9,306 nucleotides of DNA, from NCBI GenBank assembly GCA_020433835.1, contig JAGRBY010000263.1:1-9306 (forward strand). Direction: 5' to 3'. The notes under the pieces are model-generated. The model saw nothing but the letters and a program-made list of their open reading frames with translations, was not told the DNA's origin and did not search any database. Positions 1 through 6,427 of the stretch are shown in pieces (positions within the stretch are counted from its first letter, which is position 1; each line of letters begins with the position of its first letter). The stretch comes from Anaerolineae bacterium. Lineage in GTDB: Bacteria > Chloroflexota > Anaerolineae > 4572-78 > J111. The translations under genes were made by a program, and so were the position numbers.

Positions 1-860
1 TTGAGTTTCGATAAAGCGTGCTGTATCGTTTGCCAGGCCAGCGCATCCTGCCCCAGTCGGGCATAATGTTCGCTCAGTAGCGTCAGTAGAAACAGTTCGG
101 TTTTGGTATCTTTCAAGAGATAAAAGAAAGATAACGCCTGCTGGTAGAGTGCATTGGCCTGCTCATAGCGCCTCATCTGTTCGCAACAAAGTCCTAATCC
201 CAGTAGCGAGATGGCTTCAAATCTCTTCAATTGCCACTGTCGAGCTACGGCGATGGCACAACTATAAATGACATAAGGGTGCTCGACACGCTCTCGCTCA
301 GCCAGCCATTTTGCTTCCAAATCACTGATATCGTTCATGTAGCGAATCTGAAGGTGGATGCGCAAATCATTCAGAATAGCCGCCGCCGCTTTGCGCTCCT
401 CCATCAAGGTTTTAGGAATATCCAGATTGAAGTAGTGGAAAACCTCAACCGGATCAAGCCCTAACTCACCACAAATCAGCAACACGTTATAGGCAAAAAT
501 GGCTTTTTCCAGGTAATCTTGCCCTTTAGCTAACCCGTTCAGGTCGATTGCCGCTCCCATATTCATATGCCCTGCTATACCAAAGTTGAGTTGCGCTTGC
601 AAGCATTTGGGGCAAGTTGGCATCGGCTGGCTGGGGGGTTCAGTTATGTTTTTTATTGCAATGGCCCCGGAATAATCAAAAAATTCAGAATTGGCTGGGG
701 TATAGCCGCAGCCGGGACATTGGCCGGTTTCAAGCGGAATATTCACAATAGCCCGGCAGGTTTGGCATACGAATACACCCTTATACGTATTCCAGTGCCC
801 GATAGAAAATCGATCACCCTGCTGGCACTGGGTACAATAACTATTAACCATGTACGGCAT
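1..860 (-). CDS. Zinc-ribbon / TPR-like repeat protein (C-terminus beyond window)
   Basis: The gene runs off the left edge, leaving 286 readable residues. The start at 860 has AAGGAG eight bases upstream; a second ATG three codons later is too far from it. The N-terminal ~90 residues hold four Cys-x2-Cys pairs (C9/C12, C32/C35, C48/C51, C83/C86), which would suit two zinc-binding ribbons. A linker and an Ala/Glu-rich helical stretch follow (about 150-195). From about 210 the sequence is amphipathic helical hairpins of TPR character (for example RRYEQANALYQQAL). I infer a soluble scaffold or adaptor that binds partners through the helical repeats. It starts 20 bases after the four-helix membrane protein ends, so the two are very likely co-transcribed. 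No catalytic motif is visible and I do not recognise a named family. The real gene is confident; the TPR label is moderate. Confidence 0.82.
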   Translation of the reverse strand, partial: MPYMVNSYCTQCQQGDRFSIGHWNTYKGVFVCQTCRAIVNIPLETGQCPGCGYTPANSEFFDYSGAIAIKNITEPPSQPMPTCPKCLQAQLNFGIAGHMNMGAAIDLNGLAKGQDYLEKAIFAYNVLLICGELGLDPVEVFHYFNLDIPKTLMEERKAAAAILNDLRIHLQIRYMNDISDLEAKWLAERERVEHPYVIYSCAIAVARQWQLKRFEAISLLGLGLCCEQMRRYEQANALYQQALSFFYLLKDTKTELFLLTLLSEHYARLGQDALAWQTIQHALSKL

Positions 861-880
861 TTGAGATGCTCCTTGTCTCG

Positions 881-1318
881 CTAAACAATCTGTCCACCAA
901 AAAAGCGCCAGCGCGGAAAGCATATGCGCATTACTGATAGAGAAGCCAGGAAAATAGCCAACCAGACGGCGCTGTAGTGCAGTAGAAACTGCCACCACTC
1001 GATATCATCAGGATCAACCCAGGGAAGTTCCAAATCGAACACAGGCAAGCCCCAGATCAAAGCCGCAACCAGCAGCGCTTCAACAACTCCGGCAGCCAAT
1101 TGAAAGGCCGGCGGCCAATCGTGATCCCAACGATAGGTTTGCAGATGGTTATAGAGCGCGTCCCAGCCAAGGCCGATTACGGTTACATAGCCCAATATCG
1201 CAAAAGTCAGATAGTCATCATCTTCAAACAGCCACCAGAAAAAAGCGGTGACGGGTAAGCCTAAAATAAGGGTCAAGAAAAAACGTGTTTGCCAACGGCC
1301 AAAAAGTACAGGGGTCAT
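881..1318 (-). CDS. Small four-helix integral membrane protein, unknown function
   Basis: A 145-residue protein with four likely membrane helices at about 12-30, 37-54, 72-94 and 108-132. The loop between helices 1 and 2 is acidic (FEDDDY) and the one between helices 3 and 4 is acidic and Trp-rich (DLELPWVDPDDIEWW). A WDALYNHLQTYRWDHDW segment joins helices 2 and 3. The C-terminus is basic (RICFPRWR). By the positive-inside rule the basic N- and C-terminal ends would be cytoplasmic and the two acidic loops outside. The start at 1318 has TGGAGGA six bases upstream. It lies between the FHA-flavoprotein gene (172 bases upstream) and the zinc-ribbon/TPR gene (20 bases downstream). No enzyme motif is visible and I assign no function. 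That it is a real gene is supported by its fit to the operon and by its ribosome binding site. Confidence 0.8.
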   Translation of the reverse strand: MTPVLFGRWQTRFFLTLILGLPVTAFFWWLFEDDDYLTFAILGYVTVIGLGWDALYNHLQTYRWDHDWPPAFQLAAGVVEALLVAALIWGLPVFDLELPWVDPDDIEWWQFLLHYSAVWLAIFLASLSVMRICFPRWRFFGGQIV

Positions 1319-1387
1319 GAGTATCCTCCATTGAGTCGCATCATGTATGATTTGTTTTTACGTTTATGCCAGTTATAGGTTGAGTAG

Positions 1388-1436
1388 GACAAATTGCTAA
1401 TTTGTCTGAGTGAGTTGGTACAAGTCAGCGACTTGT
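1388..1436. repeat. Twin short palindromic hairpins in the gap between two genes
   Basis: Two perfect hairpins lie in tandem. The first (1388-1406) is GACAAATT, loop GCT, AATTTGTC: 8 pairs. The second (1420-1436) is ACAAGTC, loop AGC, GACTTGT: 7 pairs, extendable by three more pairs (one a wobble) past one mismatch. Both arms share the ACAA(A/G)T core, the loops are complementary to each other, and the centres are 31 bases apart. No T-run follows either hairpin closely on the minus strand, so this is not an ordinary terminator of the upstream gene. The layout resembles REP/REPIN-type dispersed palindromes, but could also be a paired operator or an mRNA processing or stability element. Confidence 0.7.
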
Positions 1437-1490
1437 TCTACGGTTTTTGTTGTCGCTTCGTTTCCAGTGGAAAAGTTCGTCTGCCTACTT

Positions 1491-3962
1491 TTAGGGTTGT
1501 GCGCGGGTGGCCCATTTGCACCATTGCACCATTGAGCGTATCCCATTGAGCCGACGCAGACCGGGCGCTCGTAAGCGCGTCAAGGCATCTATGGAACGTA
1601 AGGCGGCGTATTGCAGGCCGAGAAAGCTATCGACCGGAGCATAGGGGCCGCCCAGAGTCATGACACCGCTGGCATAGAAGCGACCGTGATGGCTTTCGGT
1701 TTCATTGCGCATAGCTGGTACCTCGAAATCGTTGGCCACGTGCAGCCGGCCCTTGGCATTGCGTTCTAAGTTGTACAGATCCAACATATCTTTAAGCAGC
1801 GGATGGCTATCTATGCTCGAGTTGAGACCGGTAGCATCGATGATGAAATCGGCCAAAAGTTCGGTGTTTTCGTTAAAATGGCCGTAGCCGTCGATGGTCG
1901 TTACCAGTTTGTCGTTACGACGCTCAACTTTACTCACCCGACCAAAGCGGATTTGATACCAATACTCTTTAAGGCCGGTATCGACAATCTTGCGCCAATC
2001 GGCCCGGTCAGCCGTAGTTGAGCCGCCCCAGTCATTGTAGAGTTCATCACGCTCGTTGGTGTTGGCTTTTTCCAGCACGGCGCGCAGATCGCCGCCCCAG
2101 TTGGCTTTGGGCCAGTTAAACGGTTGAAACTCCCAATGGTGCTCAACCCGGCGTCCGGCCCGACCAAAGCGATTGCCGACTGGGCGCGGCGAGCGATTGA
2201 GGTGCAAAATAACAACCTTATCATTTTGCTTACGAACTTCGTAGAGGCGCTGAATAATACGCGAGGCAACAATACCGCGCCCCCGTACCAAAACGGTGCC
2301 ACCGTGTTGAACTAAATGGTCATAAATGTGATCGTGAGGTTCATAGGCGTTGACCACGTGTTCAAAATCGTTGGTTTGCTGTCGGTACGCTTGGAGGTCA
2401 GGTAGAAACTGAATACCCGGATACCCGATGGCCAAATGGACGTAGTTAGCTAGCATCAGTCGATACAGCGGTTTTTTGTCATTGTTGGTTTGAGAATAGG
2501 CAACCACGTAGCGTCCATCGTTGGTTTTGCGAATGGCCATAATGCGACCAAAGCGCCAGATGTGCTGCCAGCCAATGCGACGCGCTTCGGCCTCGATGGA
2601 TTGGTACACGTTATCGGAGATGGGGGTATAGGTGTTGGCCAGGGTTGGCTCGCCAAAAATAGTCCACATGACTTTGAGGGCATTACCGAGCCGAAAATGA
2701 AGCAGATCATGCCAGGCTTCACGAACAGCGTAGCCGGGCCAACCCCAGATATTATCCGGCGTGGAGCCGGAGTCACTTCGCAGCCGCTCGTGATTTGGAA
2801 TTTGCGAATTTCGACAAAGCTGACGATACCGCTCAAACGGTTTATCTTTGATGCCGATGACGGTAATAAGACCCAAATCAACGCCGGAATTGCGTAGATA
2901 ATCGACCCAGGTAAAGCTGCCCAGACCGCCACCTAAAGCCAAATAGGTGGTTTGATCGACCGGTACGCCCATCTGATGAATCTCCTCGACGGAAACTACC
3001 GGCTGGTTAAACGCCTCAGGCGGAAAATCGGGTTGCATCAGCCGGATGATTTCCGTTTCTGATGGAAAGGTTGTTTTACTGGTTACCCCATCATCAACAT
3101 AGGAGGAAGGTGGTTGGAGGTTGGTTAACGTTGTCAGGTTGGCTTCATCAGCGATGGCCGAAATAGATCGAACATGGGTGAAGGTTGTTTGTGCCTCTTC
3201 TTCCGATTGATCGTCACTATGCGGGCCAGACTTGGTTACCTTTAATTGATATTGACCAATGCGAATAGTGTCTTGAGGCATCAGCTTTGATGGCTGAGCT
3301 AGGCTTTGTTCACCGTCATTGATAAATGTCCCGGCGCTCGAGCCGGCATCGCTCACCACGATCTGATCGTCACGAATGTCGATTTTGGCGTGATGGCGTG
3401 AAATCGAGCGATCACCGGTAAGCGTAATCGTGTTTGTTTCAGCCCGACCTACTGTAATAGGAGGCTGGGTTGAAAGCCGGCGGGTTTCGTGGGTAACTGT
3501 GTTTTTCCACTCGACAACCAACTCTGGGGGCAAGCTCTGTTTTGCAGCCGGTGCAGCGGAGCCGTTGTAAAGCTCCTGTTCCAGGCCGACCAGCGTTGTT
3601 TTGGCATCAATAAGTTGGGTTTTATCGTGCCCGTTTTCAGAATGCCCATTGTCGGCAAACGTAACCGTAAAATTGAAAGGGCGAATGTCGAAATTGGCTC
3701 CGCTCACTACCGGATGGCGGGTGATGGGTTCCCCTCCCACATAAACGCCATTGCTGCTGCCCTCATCAATGAGCACAACCTGATCATCTTCGAAATCTAA
3801 ACGGGCGTGTCGACGCGATACCTGATGGCTGTTGAGGACGACGGTGTTTTGGTTGTCGCGCCCCAAGGTGGCCGGTAAATTAACATTTACCTCTTGCGGC
3901 TCACCGGTACCGTTATCTTCCCAACTGAGTTTTACTTGAAATGCTGCGGCGATATCAGACAT
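1491..3962 (-). CDS. FHA-FHA-flavoprotein oxidoreductase fusion
   Basis: An 823-residue cytoplasmic protein. FHA domain 1 (about 10-103) has LGRD (G34-R35), SRRHA (49-53) and GSSNG (69-72). FHA domain 2 (about 148-243) has VGRA (172-173), SRHHA (188-192) and GSSAGT, with Ala in place of the usual Asn. FHA domains bind phosphothreonine. A polar Ser/Thr/Glu-rich linker (about 245-330) follows. Residues 338-823 look like a two-dinucleotide-binding flavoprotein related to N-hydroxylating or Baeyer-Villiger-type monooxygenases: GGGLGS (344-349) for FAD, VRGRGIVAS (559-567) as the probable NAD(P)H Rossmann loop, and IIDATGL (707-713) near the C-terminus. No substrate can be assigned. An upstream in-frame ATG at 3980 overlaps the ribosome binding site, so 3962 is preferred. 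It follows the small FHA gene by 33 bases. The domain calls are confident; the exact reaction is not. Confidence 0.88.
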   Translation of the reverse strand: MSDIAAAFQVKLSWEDNGTGEPQEVNVNLPATLGRDNQNTVVLNSHQVSRRHARLDFEDDQVVLIDEGSSNGVYVGGEPITRHPVVSGANFDIRPFNFTVTFADNGHSENGHDKTQLIDAKTTLVGLEQELYNGSAAPAAKQSLPPELVVEWKNTVTHETRRLSTQPPITVGRAETNTITLTGDRSISRHHAKIDIRDDQIVVSDAGSSAGTFINDGEQSLAQPSKLMPQDTIRIGQYQLKVTKSGPHSDDQSEEEAQTTFTHVRSISAIADEANLTTLTNLQPPSSYVDDGVTSKTTFPSETEIIRLMQPDFPPEAFNQPVVSVEEIHQMGVPVDQTTYLALGGGLGSFTWVDYLRNSGVDLGLITVIGIKDKPFERYRQLCRNSQIPNHERLRSDSGSTPDNIWGWPGYAVREAWHDLLHFRLGNALKVMWTIFGEPTLANTYTPISDNVYQSIEAEARRIGWQHIWRFGRIMAIRKTNDGRYVVAYSQTNNDKKPLYRLMLANYVHLAIGYPGIQFLPDLQAYRQQTNDFEHVVNAYEPHDHIYDHLVQHGGTVLVRGRGIVASRIIQRLYEVRKQNDKVVILHLNRSPRPVGNRFGRAGRRVEHHWEFQPFNWPKANWGGDLRAVLEKANTNERDELYNDWGGSTTADRADWRKIVDTGLKEYWYQIRFGRVSKVERRNDKLVTTIDGYGHFNENTELLADFIIDATGLNSSIDSHPLLKDMLDLYNLERNAKGRLHVANDFEVPAMRNETESHHGRFYASGVMTLGGPYAPVDSFLGLQYAALRSIDALTRLRAPGLRRLNGIRSMVQWCKWATRAQP

Positions 3963-3964
3963 GT

Positions 3965-3975
3965 TTCTCTCCTTT
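3965..3975 (-). promoter_or_regulatory. Ribosome binding site fixing the FHA-flavoprotein start
   Basis: On the minus strand this reads AAAGGAGAGAA, a strong Shine-Dalgarno match just upstream of the ATG at 3962. The alternative ATG at 3980 lies upstream of this site and has no equivalent of its own. The identical 11-mer precedes the small FHA gene at 4436-4446. Confidence 0.8.
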
Positions 3976-3995
3976 ATCATGAAAGAATGAAAAAT

Positions 3996-4430
3996 TTAGC
4001 TTTCCCAAAAAAGAACGGTGCCGTCCCACGGACATTGATCGAGAGCCGGGTTGACCAGCCGGTCGCAAGCCGGGTGAGGACAGTTGATCATAAATTTGCC
4101 GTTTGTCTCCGGGGGCCGGTAGCCCACTTGCAGGGTAACTCGGCCCAAACGCACCAGATAGCCGGATTTAAGGGGCGCGATCTGGTTATGGTCCAGCCGG
4201 CGGTTGTTAACATAGGTTACGCTGTTCTGGCTCAAGCTGCGGAGGTGAAAAGTGTTGTCTTGCAAGAAAATCTCGGCGTGTCGGCGGGACACCGAACTGT
4301 TGGGGTCGGATATGATCACCTGGCAGTTTCGGCTCCGGCCCAGACAAACCGGTTGACGAGCAACATCAAAATCGGTAATGGTCTGTTGGGCCGGCAGTCC
4401 GTTGATTTCCCAGTGTAATGTAATTTCCAT
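3996..4430 (-). CDS. FHA-domain protein with C-terminal zinc-ribbon-like tail
   Basis: A 144-residue protein, almost all one FHA domain (about 3-105). It shows LGRS (30-33), VSRRHAEI (47-54) and the QNSVTYVNN strand (68-76), in which Ser stands where FHA domains usually have Gly after the conserved Asn. FHA domains recognise phosphothreonine peptides, so this is probably a reader of the neighbouring kinase's output. The C-terminus (about 115-140) resembles a short zinc ribbon: C117, C122 and C133 in CPHPAC and CPWDG. A fourth Cys is absent, so D136 or a nearby His (H119) would have to complete the site, or no metal is bound. The start at 4430 has AAAGGAGAGAA upstream. It lies 73 bases after the kinase gene and 33 before the double-FHA gene. 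The FHA call is very secure. Confidence 0.92.
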   Translation of the reverse strand: MEITLHWEINGLPAQQTITDFDVARQPVCLGRSRNCQVIISDPNSSVSRRHAEIFLQDNTFHLRSLSQNSVTYVNNRRLDHNQIAPLKSGYLVRLGRVTLQVGYRPPETNGKFMINCPHPACDRLVNPALDQCPWDGTVLFWES

Positions 4431-4435
4431 GGCTG

Positions 4436-4446
4436 TTCTCTCCTTT
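4436..4446 (-). promoter_or_regulatory. Ribosome binding site of the small FHA gene
   Basis: AAAGGAGAGAA on the minus strand, identical to the site before the FHA-flavoprotein gene. A short direct repeat GATAGTT lies just upstream on the coordinate axis (4452-4458 and 4463-4469); its role is unknown. Confidence 0.7.
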
Positions 4447-4503
4447 GGTTGGATAGTTGTTTGATAGTTAGCGTGTTTGCTTTATCTTTCTAGGCCGGTT
4501 GAT

Positions 4504-6315
4504 TTATGGACAACCAAATGCGTCACTGGGAGCCAAGGCGTAATTAATTGTGTTGGGGCTTCTGTTGGCGATGCGGATGTAGTATTGTGTGTGGGGGACA
4601 ACACCGCCGGCCCAGACAATATCTTTGGTGTTTTCATCCCTATCGCGCCCGTTACCCGCTGGCAGGAGCGCCATGTGATCGACACCGGAGTCCGGATTAG
4701 CGGGCAACTGCCCATTAACGATTTGACTTTGGTTGTAAACAAACATCTCAACCCGCGTTTCATTTTGGATAAAGGCCGTAACCGTTGCGGTATTATTTTC
4801 ACCGGAGGAGAAGGTAAACCATTGATTGCCGCCCGCCCGTAACGTGTAGAAACCACAGCCACCGCCTAATCTTAGGGGAATTGGGCCGACTAGAGCGGGG
4901 GTTGGTGTCAGTGTCGCGGTTGGCGGTGAGGTGGGCGTAGGTGTTGGCAGTGCCACCGTACTCACCGGCACAGCGGCAAGCGAGCCATCCATCTCGATAA
5001 ATCTGGCCATCACCCAGCCCGCCGGTTCGGCTACTTCTAGCCATTGGTTATCGTTGGTACGGCTAACGATACGAATCTGCCCGCCGCTGGTTAATCGATC
5101 AAGGATGCCGGCATTGTTGGAAGGCGAATCGTAGATGGGTACGTTGCCGGTCGCAATGCCGGTTGGCTCACCGGCTGTTTCTGGGGGCGTTGCGGTTGCA
5201 GTAGCTGTCGCGATTGAGGTGGCTGTCGCTACGAGATTGAATTCGTTGGCGGTGGATATGGTTGCGGTAGGCGTTATCAATGTCTCTGCATTTTCGACAC
5301 CGGTCGATGTAATAATGGGTAAGCTAGAATCAGCACGGACATTCTCATTGTCAAATGTTGTAAGGAATAAAATCGAGCCAATAACAATAAAACTTACTGC
5401 GGCCAGCCCGATCCACTTCCACCCGACCGGAGATGGTGGAGGCGTTCTATCCGACTGCGAAACTGATTCTGACGTAGGTTGTGGTTTTACAAAAGATATA
5501 GGGCTGTTGCCTCTCTGAATGTGTTCCAACGTTTCTTGCCAATGCGCCACCGATGCTGGCCGATCGGCAGATCTTAATTCCATGGCGTGCATAATCGCCC
5601 GCGAAAGGGCCGGGCTTAGTTGCGTGTTGATTTTTTCCGGCGGAACAAACGCCTGGGTTTCTGTATAGCGTTTCGTGCTGGCCGGCGGTTTTTGGCCGGT
5701 GAGCAGGGTATACAACGTTGCTCCCAAGGCATAGATGTCAGAGCGCGGGTCGGTGTGGCCGGAATATTGCTCCGGCGGCGAGTATCCTTCGGTGACTGCT
5801 TTAGCGCCCAGCGCCGTATGGCCGCCGTCTTCAGCAATTTTGGCGATACCGAAATCAACCAATAACGCTTGGCCCTTGTGGGTAATTTTTATATTTTGGG
5901 GCTTGATATCGCGATGAATAATGTTTTGCCGATGCAGGTAAGCAACAATGCGGCAGACCTGTACCATATATTCAAGCGCTTGCTCTTGACTTAAAGGGCC
6001 ATTTCTTTTGACAATTTGCGCTAAGTCTTGGCCTTCGATCAACTCCATCACCAAATACTGTCTTTCGTTCTCGGTAAAGTCTTCAGTTACGCTAGGGAGG
6101 CCGGGGTGACGTAATCGGCGTAATACATCGGCTTCTGTTTTAAACTGTGAACTTCCTTCTTTGGTGACAAAATAGTTTTCTTTGATGGCTGTCGGTTTCT
6201 GTTGCTCTTGGTCAAAGGCGCGATAGACAGCACCCATACCCCCTTTAGCAATGATGCCGACGATACGATAGCGGTTTTTTAAGATGGTTTCTTTGGGTAG
6301 TAATTCCCGTTGCAT
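4504..6315 (-). CDS. Membrane Ser/Thr protein kinase with SH3b-like and beta-rich outer domains
   Basis: A 603-residue Hanks-type kinase. The catalytic domain spans about 16-267: glycine loop AKGGMGAVY (23-31), lysine K45, helix-C E61, HRDIKPQN (134-141), DFG (154-156), SPPEQY (179-184) and SDIYALG (192-198). All catalytic residues are present, so it should be active on Ser/Thr; the activation loop has candidate autophosphorylation threonines (T167, T175). A proline-rich juxtamembrane stretch leads to one membrane helix (about 300-319). Outside are a Thr/Ala-rich linker, an SH3b-like domain (about 386-441), a Pro/Thr stalk (456-474) and a beta-rich C-terminal domain (478-603) resembling PPC-type domains, with C487 and C602 able to form a disulfide. 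PASTA repeats are absent. The frame is open up to 6465, but that would overlap the previous gene; the ATG at 6315 has GAGGAGAG upstream. The FHA proteins next door are likely partners. Confidence 0.93.
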   Translation of the reverse strand: MQRELLPKETILKNRYRIVGIIAKGGMGAVYRAFDQEQQKPTAIKENYFVTKEGSSQFKTEADVLRRLRHPGLPSVTEDFTENERQYLVMELIEGQDLAQIVKRNGPLSQEQALEYMVQVCRIVAYLHRQNIIHRDIKPQNIKITHKGQALLVDFGIAKIAEDGGHTALGAKAVTEGYSPPEQYSGHTDPRSDIYALGATLYTLLTGQKPPASTKRYTETQAFVPPEKINTQLSPALSRAIMHAMELRSADRPASVAHWQETLEHIQRGNSPISFVKPQPTSESVSQSDRTPPPSPVGWKWIGLAAVSFIVIGSILFLTTFDNENVRADSSLPIITSTGVENAETLITPTATISTANEFNLVATATSIATATATATPPETAGEPTGIATGNVPIYDSPSNNAGILDRLTSGGQIRIVSRTNDNQWLEVAEPAGWVMARFIEMDGSLAAVPVSTVALPTPTPTSPPTATLTPTPALVGPIPLRLGGGCGFYTLRAGGNQWFTFSSGENNTATVTAFIQNETRVEMFVYNQSQIVNGQLPANPDSGVDHMALLPAGNGRDRDENTKDIVWAGGVVPHTQYYIRIANRSPNTINYALAPSDAFGCP

Positions 6316-6321
6316 AGAGGC

Positions 6322-6329
6322 TCTCTCCT
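6322..6329 (-). promoter_or_regulatory. Ribosome binding site fixing the kinase start
   Basis: AGGAGAGA on the minus strand, a few bases before the ATG at 6315. It rules against the longer open frame beginning at 6465, whose first 50 codons have no kinase-like content and run into the upstream gene's end. Confidence 0.75.
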
Positions 6330-6427
6330 CAATAAATTTCGGTCGGTCAATAGATGTGTTTCGTTCTGTGTTTATCTGTGGACAACGCTTTAACCGCTCA
6401 CTGTTAAAACAGCTTCCGTTTTTGGAG

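Noticed and set aside
1420..1450. Second hairpin plus following T's as a plus-strand terminator
   Set aside because: The T-run starts several bases after the stem and no plus-strand gene precedes it.
5180..5300. Short repetitive DNA (GTTGC/GTCGC-type repeats)
   Set aside because: It encodes the low-complexity Ala/Thr linker of the kinase's outer part, not an independent repeat or CRISPR array.
6365..6385. Sequence close to a DnaA box (TTGTCCACA on the minus strand)
   Set aside because: It is a single copy with one mismatch to TTATCCACA, with no cluster, no A+T-rich unwinding region and no dnaA/dnaN context.
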